Shown piece after piece: positions 51,676 through 62,073 of a stretch of 64,000 nucleotides of DNA. The notes below the pieces were generated by a model. It was not told the DNA's origin and searched no databases. It saw nothing but the letters and a program-made list of their open reading frames with translations. Within the stretch, counting starts at the first letter, position 1, and each line of letters opens with the position of its first letter. The stretch is taken from assembly GCA_021397835.1 (NCBI GenBank), contig JAJFZO010000866.1:7501-71500 (forward strand), written 5' to 3'. Made by a program: the position numbers and the translations under genes. The DNA comes from Moringa oleifera (taxonomy: Eukaryota; Streptophyta; Magnoliopsida; Brassicales; Moringaceae).

Positions 51676-54600
51676 ATGGGCAAGATGGGCATGGGAAGGA
51701 AACTGGAACGGGCAGCCAGCGCCAACCACATGGGAGGGGTACCCAGGAAGATGGTGTTTATGGCCGTAGGGGCGTTTGCTAAGGCAGTGGCCATTCTTCT
51801 TAACAGAACCTACGTTCACAATGGCGATACCCTCATTTCTCTTGTCCGATCTCGGCCTGCTGGCGTGCCTCTCATCACTGTTAGTAATCACATGTCCACG
51901 TCAGTTTCTCTCTCTTTTTCTTCCCATTGGTTTTATCTATCTTTATTTTTTTTTCTATTGTTCTTACACAGCTTTAACAGGTTGGATGATCCAGTTATGT
52001 GGGGATTCAAGGGTTTTCCTTCGGTGGACGCAAAATTGGCTCGATGGGTACTTGCAGCCGAAGACATTTGTTTTAAGAATATCCTCCTGTCCTACTTTTT
52101 CCGGCTGGGTATGATTTTCTTTTTTCTTTTTTCTGCCCGCAGTGCTAAAGGCTTCAACTTACTGTTATCCTTCTCATTTCAGTAGATATATGGGTAGCTT
52201 TGAATAACTCATGATTATTCTGCATACCTTTTGGTGCCCCTTCCCCTCTCCTTGATTGATGGTTTAAATTGTCTTGAGCCTGAAATTTAGGATCTAAAGG
52301 CTCTGAGTAAATTTAAATTGCCTTTTACATCAAATTCAAAGCACATTCACACGTTTATGTTTTTGTTAAAACTTATGGGAAGTAGTTAACCAAGCCAAGC
52401 ACTGTTAATAGCATTTTCATGTGTTATTTCAGTTTACATCCAAGAAATAGTTCTTAACTATTTTTGAGCCATAGCAGAGTTGTATAAAAGTGGCATCAGT
52501 CTAAATAACAATTTGATTGCTGCATAGAGATGCTGTCACAAGGAAGAACCATTGATTTTAGGCACACCTGATTTCTCTCAATTAAACCTAACTCATTCTG
52601 GGCCCTTTGCTTGTCAAACTTCTAGACTTTGTGCTAATTAAATACTGATATGATGTTTTGTTATTTAGTTCACCGCAGTCCCCCCCCCCCCCCCCCCCCC
52701 CCCCAGCCAAAGAAAAAAAAAATTTGTTGGTGCAGAAGTTCTATGTTTTATACAATCAACAAGGGCTTAGAGGTTTGTTTTACCAACTTTTGCAATGGGA
52801 GCATTTAGCCAAATTCCTACCAAAACAAATATGAAAAATGCTTTGACTATGATTCATTAAAATCTGTGTCGCCAACCAATCTATGGGAAGTGTACTAATG
52901 TTGCAGGCTTGGCTGCAAAACTAGAAGTTCAGGGACCACCATCATCTTATTCTCTGGCTTTGTGTACCCATTCCGGAACGTTGGTTTAATTTGGTATAGA
53001 TCTTCATGTAAAATTGTTTTCTATATAATCATTTGTTTATGAAATAGTAAATTATGCAGGGAAATGCATACCTATTACAAGGGGGGCTGGAATATATCAA
53101 GAACACATGAATGAAGCTCTGGAGCGCTTAAGTGATGGAGCATGGGTATTTGTCTAATATTGTACAGTTCTTACTCTATATAGCTAGGTGAACTCTTTGT
53201 TAAGGAGTGCATGGGAGGTTTGTACTTTTGCACTAGTAAGAAACCTATTAAAGAAAACAGGAAAAAAAAAAGAATAATATATTCTTTGTCTAAACCAGTG
53301 AGAAAGACAGGGCTGATTTGGGTAACTTTTGTTAAATTACTTGTCATCCTAGGAATGTCACAGTTTGATTCTATCTCTAACATATCACCTTCTGTTTCTC
53401 CCTTCAAGTTACCTGGACGTTACTTTCCTTCTTTTATCACCTGCTCCAATTAACTCTTCAACATGCATCTGAAAAGATGCAAAAGTGCTCTTCCTAAGAA
53501 GTGAATTTCAGATAAACAAAGGGGAATTTTTTTTTTTACAAGCTGTCAAAAGTATATAGGTATCATGTAGTTGGTGAAATAGACAGTGGAAAATGATTGG
53601 TTAATTACTTTTATGTGTTTTCATTGTGTTCCTTTGTTTCAGAAAGAATATGGTGTTCACTTTTTCATAGGTGGCAGTATGTTTAAATTCAGTTACTTAG
53701 CAGCTATGATTTGCCTTCTCTTTACTTGATTATCTTAAATTCATATAGGAGAATGTGTTATTGGAGCCAAATTATAAACTTGATTGAGGTAGTTGCTCAG
53801 GGTTAATTGTCATGGTTGTTCAAGACTGAACTAGGAAATAACGAGTTGGTGGCTTTTTTAGTTTAAGAGTTGGTAATATTTCTCTGATCAAAAAGAGAGT
53901 TAGTAATGTTTTGTAAACTAATGGTATTGTTGTTAATGATATCAGATAAAATTATTTTACCACTGTTGTGATGGTGAGTCTCATGTTCGAACAATTATTT
54001 GCCCTGTAATTGTTTAACCATCATATTATAATTAGATGCATTGAAGCTGTACGTTCTGGTTCCACAGAACCTCTGAATTGTATTGTACTCTGGTCTCGAC
54101 TTTTATATTTATGCAATGATGGTAATATTTATTTCTAACTTTTTCTTTTATCGAATGAATAGCTACATACATTTCCTGAAGGGAAAGTATCTCAAGAAGA
54201 TGTGCCTATAAGGCGATTAAAATGGGGAACTGCTAGTCTCATCGTTCGTGCCCCAGTGACCCCAATAGTTTTACCAATTATTCATCGTGGTTTCGAAGAG
54301 GTGATGTTTGTAATATTATTTCTTTTCTTCCAGGCATTAGTATTGAATGGTTATGTGTTTCTGCTCTGAGACGCTAGTATTATAAGACTAGCCGAACTGC
54401 AGTCAATGAAAGTAACAGATCTCTGAGTGTCATTTTTTGGGAAAACACATATATCTTGTTATTTTTGTTGTATCCATTTGGAGAATTAAAAATCAAGCCT
54501 AAGGTTCAGGTTGAGGAAGAAGGGATGCAGGAGCAAAAAGGAGGAACATGACTTTAAATTATCTTGAATATATATTTGCAGTTTGAGTTTTTCCAATTTC

Positions 54601-55050
54601 ATGGTATAGAGAGTATTTTGATAATCAAGCAGAGCTGAAATAACACAGTTCTAGGAGATGTGTAATAAGGGAATGCATGAGCTCTTACCACTTGTTCTTA
54701 GACCTCAGATTTCTGAATATGTGGCATTAGTTTTTGAGAATCTGATATTCTGCTGTCATAATTCACAGGTAATGCCTGAGAACTTCGTCTTGGGTCGGAG
54801 ACCCCCTTTTCCATTGTGTAATAAGAGCATAGACATTATTGTTGGTGAGCCAATCAACTTTGACCTTTGTAAAATGAGGCGGATGGCTATTTCCAGGTCT
54901 CGTGATTTATCCCTCCCTAAAATAGGATGGCCAACTATCTCTAATGGATTGGATGAAGCAGCACAGAGATGCCTCTACACAAGTATTTCAGAGCAAATTC
55001 GAAGCTCTCTGGAGAGCTTACGAAGTTTTGGCAGAAGCGCTCCCGAGTAG
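51676..55050 (+). CDS. Tafazzin-like acyltransferase (N-acylphosphatidylethanolamine synthase type), 5 exons
   Basis: Membrane-associated glycerolipid acyltransferase of the PlsC/LPLAT fold. Plant relatives (Arabidopsis At1g78690) acylate lysophospholipids and the amine of phosphatidylethanolamine. Exons 51676-51899, 51981-52108, 53060-53145, 54163-54300 and 54769-55050 join in frame with GT-AG borders to 858 nt, 285 aa. Motif I NHMSTLDDP gives the HX4D catalytic pair and is split by intron 1. Motif II is CFKNILLSYFFRLGKCIPIT. Motif III is LHTFPEGKVSQEDVPIRRLK with FPEG. Motif IV is VTPIVLPIIHRGFEEVMPEN. The C-terminus (LYTSISEQIRSSLESLRSFG) matches the family. In-frame ATGs lie at 51,634, 51,676, 51,685 and 51,691. 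The last aligns best with the remembered Arabidopsis start, so the first five residues are uncertain. It appears intact. Confidence 0.92.
52680..52704. repeat. Poly(C) run of 25 in intron 2 of the tafazzin-like gene
   Basis: An uninterrupted run of 25 cytosines in otherwise AT-rich intron sequence, followed closely by an A-rich run. Its length may be affected by sequencing or assembly. It could form C-rich or, on the other strand, G-quadruplex-type structures. Confidence 0.9.
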
Positions 55051-56187
55051 AAGGTTTAGAATTATGGAGAATCCCAGGAATAGGTTAAATTACTTTCACC
55101 TTTTAAAAGGTTTTGGCGTGGAAAAGCTTGTGTTTCCTTTCAACTCATACTGGTGAATGGGTGACTCTGAAGTGTTCCCTTTTCCATTTGATTTATTTGT
55201 TCCTTGATTGATGAGTTGAAAATTGTGATTCATTTATGGAACTTCTCTTTTGCACTTGCTTTGGTGCCTGAAAAGAAATTCTTTAGTTTTTATTTGGAAG
55301 AAGACACTTGTTATTAAATATGTATCACACTATAAGTTCTTAGAAGTTTTTGTACTTCTAATTAATGTATTCTAGTGAACTCTCATTCAGCTTAATGCTT
55401 TCTCATTATTTTGACATAATATTTTCCTTTTATATATTCTCACTTTTCACTTCATAAAGAGTTTTGGTTTTTGGTGCGCCTTAACTATACTTTTAGAAGC
55501 ATTTCCCTAATGGGTATGGGGGGTTTCCTTTTTTTTTTTTTTTTTTTTGGGGTTTTTTGGGGGGGTGGGTGGGGTGGTGGGGAGGTGTGGCGGGTGTGGG
55601 ACAGGGGAATCATAGCTGGAGAAATTGTTTAGTTCGTTGAAGAATTTTTTAAAATTTAGAATTTTGATAAGCTCTTTAATGTGCTTCAATTAATTAGCAT
55701 ATGCTAAACTACTTTTCAGTTGTGTCACTACTCAAAGTTCACCTTGAAAGATAAAGAGTGAAGAATTTGAGCATGGCATAGATCGAAGTCATAATAAATA
55801 CTAATTAAATAAAGAATCTTTAATTGCGTGCTTGGTGGGAATAACATAATATATAAAGAAAATACAAGATGTTGGTGCCAGAGTTGAGAATTAATTTAAG
55901 GAAACAAATAAACAGAAAGAATGATAGGGAGAAATGAATTGTAATACCAGTACATAAGGGAGTACCAGTAGATAATTATAAGCGATTAGGAGAACAAAAA
56001 TGTAATGGCAATTTGGAAAGGGTGGAAACACATAGTCAGGCTATTAGGTTTCCAAGCCCCTCTTCTTATTCTTCGCGTCATCATTAATTGCAGGTCCCCG
56101 CCACTCCCTCTGCATGTGCTACTATCTCGCTTTCTTCTTCGTTAACTCGGGTGATGCAGCGTCCACATAGCTGTTTGGAATTAATGT
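55051..56187. other. Intergenic region between convergent tafazzin-like and SKS genes
   Basis: Contains the 3' untranslated regions of two converging genes, a T-run plus G-rich tract (55,528-55,602, listed separately) and otherwise AT-rich DNA. No further coding signal. Confidence 0.5.
55528..55602 (+). repeat. Poly(T) run followed by G-rich tract (quadruplex-prone)
   Basis: About 20 T residues run directly into a G/T-only stretch with many runs of 3-7 G (GGGG, GGGGGGG, GGGTGGGG, GGTGGGGAGG), ending at GTGGGACAGGGG. At least five G-runs of three or more lie within 60 bases, which fits a G-quadruplex pattern on the plus strand. It lies between the two converging genes' 3' ends. Confidence 0.75.
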
Positions 56188-58023
56188 TTAGACATAGTAA
56201 GGTTTGGGCTTGGGCAAATCCTTGACTATGCCACAAACCAAAGAATTGTCCGGCATGTTGTACTCGTCTCTGAGCGAGCGTTCGGGTGAGAGAACGCTGA
56301 CATAGAGCTGCTGCCCGAGATAGCGCCTCTCGGGCATCTCCGACCTCACGTTCCACATCCCGGCATTGTCGAATGTCAAGAGGATGGCAGCCCAAGATTT
56401 GGGGAAGACCTGCACCGTGTGCCTGCTCACAGCGTCTAGAAGATTGTAGTTCTTTCTCTTCTCCGGCGTCCAGGTCCCAGGCTCCACCCTGTCATTCAAT
56501 AAGAAGATTATTAGAAGCTATAGAACTTAATCGTTAGGAAGAAACTAAGAGCATCTACTCCGCATATAATCAAGTGCTTACGCCACTGCAAAGAACGAGT
56601 AGCCATCCAAGTGCCATGACTGGATGCTCTTTTCATGGTTCTCAAAGATGATCTCCACAAAGGTACGGAAGGTGATGTTGAGAACGTTGGGTTCCAAAAC
56701 AACTTTTGTGATCTCAGCTGGTGGCTCATCAGGGATGGTGTCATACTTGAAAACCTTGTCGGTGACTTCGTAGTACTCAAGAAGCTTAAGTGGGGTATCA
56801 GGGTCGACGTGGGAGACGCCGTTCAAGGCATACCGAAGCTTGCCATCTACCTTAGCTGCAGTATTGACAAACTTGATGGTGCGGGTAATGTTGATGGAAC
56901 CGTAGTGGTACGAGCCCTGAGGGTTAGGCCTGGCAGCACTGGCGGTGAGGTTCCACCGGAAGGAGCGGAATTGGTTGAGGGACCATGCCCATCCAACGGG
57001 GGCCTCGGGTAACTGAGGTGAGGCTGGGCCCTTGCCTCCTTCGTAGCGGATGATGCCTGTGGTGGTGATCACCTTCTTGGTGAACCGGGTGGAGGCCACC
57101 ATATAGTAGTCCTTGGGTTCCTGGTCAGCAGTCACAAGCACGCCATAGCACTGCCCAACATGGACGTCAATTGAATCATACTGGTTCTGGACAGTGTGTG
57201 AGCCCTCCATTTCCACGAGCTTCATTCTGTGGTTTTGGATCCTGAAATTGAGGGAGTTTTTGAGGCCAACGTTGCAGATTCTGTACTTGTAAGTCTTGCC
57301 AGGCTTCATTGTGAAGAGAGGCTCATCTTTTCCATCGGTCTTGCCAGCTTTACCATTGATGAGGACACCTTCAGGCCTGCCAAGGGTGCGACCGCTATCC
57401 AACAATTTCCTGAGAACGCTGTGACTTTTGGTGTACCAGTCATTAATGAGGACGGTGTAGTCATCCTCAGGATCCGCGTAAGGGACAGGGATGAGCAGAC
57501 GACTGTTAATGCGGAGGCCACCGAAGCCACCGACAGCCCTGTGCATGCCTGTGGTTGGGTAGTAGAAGTAGCTGCCAATCTGATCCTTGACCTGGAAGTG
57601 GTAGGTGTAATTGGTGCCTGGGGGGATGGGGCACATGGTTCCAGGGGTTCCATCTTGCCAAGAATTTTTCCTCTGTTGAACACCGTGCCTGCATAGGTCG
57701 GATCAATTAGCATGCATGTTCTGATGTGGAATATATATTATATATATATATATATATAGAAATAAATAGCATTACCATGTCAAAAGGAATGGCTCGTCGA
57801 GGTTATTGAAGACATTGATAACAAGGTTGTTGTTGGAGGTGGTGTTGATATTGGGTCCTGGAAACTGACCATTGATGAGAATGACTTGCTGAGGAACGCC
57901 CATGGGAGAGATGGTACCATAAGTTACATTCCATGTGAAGAACAAATAAGGATCCTCAGCTCGCACCATCAACATTGCCCCCGCCCAGAGGCAGAGGAAC
58001 AACAGTACCTTCGCCATACCCAT
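56188..58023 (-). CDS. SKU5-similar (SKS/Bp10-like) cupredoxin protein, copy 1, 3 exons
   Basis: Secreted multicopper-oxidase-fold protein of the SKU5/SKS group, close to pollen Bp10/NTP303-like members. Family members act at the cell surface or wall, some in pollen tube growth. Exons 58023-57776, 57688-56582 and 56488-56188 give 1,656 nt, 551 aa. Residues 1-22 form a signal peptide (MGMAKVLLFLCLWAGAMLMV, cut near RA|ED). Three cupredoxin domains follow: YLFFTWNVTYGTIS (first), NGKAGKTDGKDEPLFTMKPG (middle) and SWHLDGYSFFAVAVEPGTW (third). The HxH copper ligands of true oxidases are missing: FYYPTTGMHR replaces the FYHGHYGMQR type, and the C-terminal HCHIEWH region reads MWNVRSEMPE. Oxidase activity is therefore unlikely, as in other SKS proteins. 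It faces a paralogue at 59,428. N-glycosylation sequons such as NVT and NLTAS are present. Confidence 0.93.
57638..57967 (-). repeat. Near-identical tract shared with the opposite SKS paralogue (copy 1 side)
   Basis: Late exon 1, all of intron 1 and the first ~51 bases of exon 2 are almost identical to 59,489-59,821, including alignable intron sequence with a TA repeat. Only about six differences were counted over ~195 coding bases of exon 1. Flanking sequence diverges sharply: the signal peptide differs on one side, and the rest of exon 2 is only ~85% identical in protein on the other. Confidence 0.75.
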
Positions 58024-58115
58024 CTCTGTTTCTTTTTCGCTTTCCTACTTGCTCTATCAAATGGAAGAAGATTGCTTGACTTCTTCTACTGTTCCAAATG
58101 GTCTCGCATCTCTCC

Positions 58116-58124
58116 CTTATATAC
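58116..58124 (-). promoter_or_regulatory. TATA box candidate for SKS copy 1
   Basis: CTTATATAC on the plus strand reads GTATATAAG on the minus strand, about 93-100 bp upstream of the ATG. This spacing would give a leader of about 60-70 nt. Confidence 0.55.
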
Positions 58125-59265
58125 AAGCCCATACCTTGCCACTACCCGGGTTCTTGACCATTCAAATCCCGCAACTTTCTCTTCACTTTCATTTCGTTCT
58201 TGCCCCTGGCATTGCGCCCCTCCTCTCGTTTTGTTTTATCACTAGTACATGCTATTTTGAGACTCCCGTCTAAAACTTCTCCTCGTTCTGTTTCATTTCT
58301 CATTATTGATGCTATGACACACGTGTTGGAGTATTTGGACACTTCTGTTGCCAAAATCTAACTTGTAAAATTACCTGCGCATATGCCATTGTTTTATTAT
58401 TTTTTTTAATGGTTTGATAAAGAGGGCCAGCATAATTCTGGGAACTAAACTCTCTTTTGTCAGCCTTCTTTTTGTGGACCTCGGACAATGTAGCACTGTC
58501 CACCATTAACATGTTTAGTTTAATTATTATGGTTTCCATTATGGTATCATATGATCTTCTGATGATGCCTTCTTCCTCTGCATAAGAGTATTAATTCAAA
58601 ATGGAGTCTTGATCTAAGGGGAGAAAAAAAAAAGAGATGATTTTTTTTTTTAATTTTCTAGATATAAATCCAGATGGTTGGATGTTGAGATTAATATCAT
58701 TTCCAAGGAATTCCCATTTGGTCTTAAGAGAAGAAAGACAATAGCAAACTCAAATTCATTTTCCTGAATATTTTGAGGTCTTGGGGATGAGCATTCCGTC
58801 CGTTCATTTGTCAGGGGTTGCATAATTAATAGAAGGGTTACACCTTTGTAAAGTGAATAAGTGCCCTTCTGCTTGACCCCAAGTGATACAACTTTCTGAT
58901 CATGCGACAGCACGGAAGGGCAAAAGAGTTGAAAAGTGGGCATTCTATTATCCATGAAAACAACGAAGAGGAATGTCATTAGGATTAGAGTTTAATTTGG
59001 TGGTGCCCAACAAATGTACTTATTAGAAACCAAATGGAACCAGAAAAAGAAAAAAAAGAAAAAAGAAAAACGTTGTGAAGAAATCAAACATAAAACAAAG
59101 AGAGTGGTTTTAAGCGGTAAAAGAGGTTGCAAAAATAGCATGCATTATAACAGAAAGAAAACGAGAGGAAGGACGCAGGGCGAGGGGCCACAACGAAGAA
59201 TAAGCAAGGAGCATTTTCCGGGTATTGAACGGTGAACGACTCTGTATTGGAGGGCAATCCCCTTG

Positions 59266-59274
59266 TATAAAAAG
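59266..59274 (+). promoter_or_regulatory. TATA box candidate for SKS copy 2
   Basis: TATAAAAAG about 155-160 bp upstream of the ATG. It is a good TATA match and would give a leader of roughly 125-130 nt. Confidence 0.55.
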
Positions 59275-59427
59275 GGGGAGGTCAGAAGACCACCGTGCCC
59301 TGCAGAAGGAGACTGGGGATCTTCTTCCATTAGGGACAGATAGTCTGACAGGAAAAGAAAAAAAAAGGAAAGGGTTATATCAGAACAAACCAGCAAACAA
59401 AAAAAAAAAAGGGAAAACTTACGCAAA

Positions 59428-61278
59428 ATGGAGACAGGTGGGGTGATGTTAACGTTGTTGTTGTGCCTCTCAGCTGGGTCCATCTTGGTGGTGCGAGCTG
59501 AGGATCCTTATTTGTTCTTCACATGGAACGTCACTTATGGTACCATCTCTCCCCTTGGCGTTCCTCAGCAAGTCATTCTCATCAACGGTCAGTTTCCAGG
59601 ACCCAATATCAACACCACCTCCAACAACAACCTTGTTATCAATGTCTTCAATAACCTGGACGAGCCATTCCTTTTGACATGGTAATGCTATTTATTTCTG
59701 TATATTTACATTATATATATATATATATTTCACATCAGATCATGCATGCTAATTGATCCATCCTGTTCAGGCACGGTGTTCAACAGAGGAAAAATTCTTG
59801 GCAAGATGGAACCCCTGGAACGATGTGCCCCATTCTCCCAGGCACCAATTTCACCTACCGCTTCCAGGTCAAGGACCAGATTGGTAGCTACTTCTACTAC
59901 CCAACCATTGGCATGCACAGGGCTGCTGGTGCCTTCGGAGGCCTCCGCATTAACAGTCGTTTGCTCATCCCGGTCCCTTACCCTGACCCTGAGGATGACT
60001 ACACAGTCCTCATTAATGATTGGTACACCAAAAGCCACACCACCCTCAAGAAGTTCTTGGATGGCGGTCGCTCCCTGGGCAGGCCTCAAGGTGTTCTCAT
60101 TAACGGCAAAGCTGGCAAGGCCGATGGCAAAGACGAGCCTCTCTTCACAATGAACCCAGGCAAGACTTACAAGTACAGAATCTGCAACGTTGGTATCAAG
60201 ACCACCCTCAATTTCAGGATTCAAAATCACAAAATGAAGCTTGTGGAGATGGAGGGCTCCCACACTCTCCAGAACCTGTACGATTCCCTTGATGTACATG
60301 TTGGACAATGCTATTCCGTGCTCGTGACAGCCGATAAGGAGCCCAAGGACTACTACATGTTGGCCTCAACCCGGTTCACCAAGGACGTCCTTACTACCAC
60401 CGGCATCATCCGTTACGAAGGTAGCAATGCCCCAGCCTCACCTCAGCTACCTGAGGCCCCCGTTGGATGGGCTTGGTCCCTCAACCAATTCCGTTCATTC
60501 CGCTGGAACCTGACTGCCAGCGCTGCCAGACCTAATCCACAAGGTTCATACCACTATGGTGCGATCAACATTACCCGTACCATCAAGCTCGTCAACACTA
60601 AGGCTAAAGTAGACGGTAAGCTGCGCTATGCCATCAGTGGCGTCTCCCACGTTGACACTGACACCCCACTCAAGCTTGCTGAGTACTTCGGGGTAACGGA
60701 GCAGGTTTTCAAGTATGACATCATCCCTGATGAGCCATCAACTCAGCTCACAAAGGTTGTTTCGGAGCCCAACGTTCTCAACGTCACTTTCCGCACCTTT
60801 GTGGAGGTCATCTTTGAGAACCATGAAAAGACCATTCAGTCGTGGAACTTGGATGGTTACTCTTTCTTTGCAGTCGCGTAAGTTATTTACTCTTGTATAT
60901 TTCGATAGTTAATTTTGAGCACGTACATGTTGATATGACTGGCCAAAATTAATTGATTCTATACAACTGATTAACAGCGTGGAGCCAGGGACCTGGACAC
61001 CTGAAAAGAGGAAGAATTACAATCTTCTTGACGCTGTTAGCAGGCACACAATTCAGGTCTTCCCCAAATCTTGGGCTGCCATTCTCTTGACTTTTGACAA
61101 TGCGGGGATGTGGAACCTGAGGTCTGAGATGTGGGAGAACCATTACCTAGGTCAGCAGCTCTACATTAATGTTATCTCGCCTGCACGCTCCCTCAGGGAC
61201 GAGTACAACCTCCCTGACAACGCTCAGCTGTGTGGCATCGTCAAGAACTTGCCCATGCCCCAACCTTATACTGTCTAA
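59428..61278 (+). CDS. SKU5-similar (SKS/Bp10-like) cupredoxin protein, copy 2, 3 exons
   Basis: Paralogue of the minus-strand SKS gene, arranged head-to-head. Exons 59428-59681, 59771-60877 and 60978-61278 give 1,662 nt, 553 aa. Exon 2 has exactly the same length as in copy 1 (1,107 nt), as does exon 3 (301 nt). The signal peptide (METGGVMLTLLLCLSAGSIL, then VVRA) differs from copy 1, but the mature N-terminus is almost the same. Three cupredoxin domains are present. Copper-ligand positions are substituted as in copy 1 (FYYPTIGMHR; MWNLRSEMWE), so a structural or non-oxidase role is expected. About 52 of 352 residues in the exon-2 block differ from copy 1. The frame is intact and the gene is probably functional; a secreted or GPI-independent cell-surface location is inferred from the signal peptide and lack of an obvious hydrophobic C-tail. 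Confidence 0.93.
59489..59821 (+). repeat. Near-identical tract shared with the opposite SKS paralogue (copy 2 side)
   Basis: Partner of 57,638-57,967 in inverted orientation. Identity begins inside the codons just before the signal-peptide cleavage site (GGTGCGAGCTGAGG) and ends at GGAAC|C/G-ATGTG in exon 2. Intron 1 (59,682-59,770) aligns with its partner apart from the TA run and a few bases. Intron 2 of the two genes does not align. Confidence 0.75.
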
Positions 61279-62073
61279 AGACTACTTGAGCTAGATAACT
61301 TTTGCCATGGCACTTGACACAATCGAGACATTCTTCACAAGTGGCATGGAAAGCAAGTGCGAGATCGAATGGCTGATGGTTAATGTATCAACCCTTTCCT
61401 TCATTGCAATAAAATTCAATATCTAATATACACAGTTCTTATTCTGTCCCAAGGAATATGTCCTTTTCTTCGTGAGTTCTCTGAGACTTGTCTGCATGCA
61501 TACATAGGTTCATTTTTCAGTTCACTACTTTAGTGGTTTATTTGCAACTACTGAGTCTTAAAACTACGATCACCGGCATTATCATCAGATCGTCAGTTCT
61601 CAAGAAAGTAGGGTGTTGGTTTGCTTGCTCTCTGGCTTGACAAAATGGTAACCCAGCTGCATCTACCCCTTAAAACATCGATCTTTCATGAGTTGTTGTC
61701 TAATATATTGTTGGGAAAATACAAGCTAGCTAGTCAGTTGGTCCCTCATCATACAATATGCCAACAAAGACGTGAGAGATTCATTCAGGCCTACTACTAC
61801 TCACAGTCAAGATTAACTCTTAGCTAACTTTGAACGTTCTTAATTTCTTATGTAGATTATGCCTCAAGACACATAAAATGATCAAGAGTGATCAGTATTG
61901 GAATACCCGTCAATGGCTTGAATGACCATGTACAGCATATATGTATTCATTTGCTTCCTGGTGTATTATGAGAAATGTAAGAGAGCCATTTGAAACATTC
62001 CCCCAATGGTGGTTGCTTTTCCCCATCTTTAGGTGACAAAGGAGAAGGGAATTGAAAAGCTGTTTAGTTTGTC
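61279..62073. other. Intergenic region, 3' ends of SKS copy 2 and SABATH gene
   Basis: Converging 3' ends. It holds the poly(A) candidate at 61,408 and no convincing coding sequence; short frames at 61,621-61,827 and 61,910-62,116 have no recognisable content. Confidence 0.5.
61408..61413 (+). terminator. Candidate poly(A) signal for SKS copy 2
   Basis: AATAAA in 'ttgcaataaaattc', 130 nt after the stop codon. Good match and distance for a plant near-upstream element. Confidence 0.5.

Larger units (their letters stand above)
58024..59427. promoter_or_regulatory. Divergent intergenic promoter region between the two SKS genes
   Basis: 1.4 kb separating two head-to-head start codons. Each side has a TATA-like element near its own gene (58,116-58,124 and 59,266-59,274). 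The centre contains A-rich and T-rich runs and no coding-like sequence. The two halves do not look like mirror copies, so the duplicated unit seems not to include extended promoters. Confidence 0.6.

Noticed and set aside
52890..52990. Possible extra exon between exons 2 and 3 of the tafazzin-like gene
   Set aside because: Open for a short distance and preceded by an AG, but the protein is already continuous with the family across exons 2-3 (FFRLG|KCIPIT) and inclusion would break the conserved block.
54658..54768. Extension of the last tafazzin-like exon upstream to an ATG at 54,658
   Set aside because: It is intron sequence: a good acceptor (ATTCACAG) precedes 54,769, the family sequence resumes exactly there, and frame with exon 4 needs this junction.
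57306..57713. 135-residue frames at 57,306-57,713 (minus) and 59,746-60,153 (plus)
   Set aside because: Same-strand, out-of-frame overlaps of SKS exon 2 that start inside intron 1; they persist in both copies only because the DNA is conserved.
59730..60308. 192-residue minus-strand reading frame
   Set aside because: Antisense shadow of exon 2 of SKS copy 2. A matching shadow (57,229-57,696 plus) lies opposite copy 1; both arise from codon usage of the real gene.
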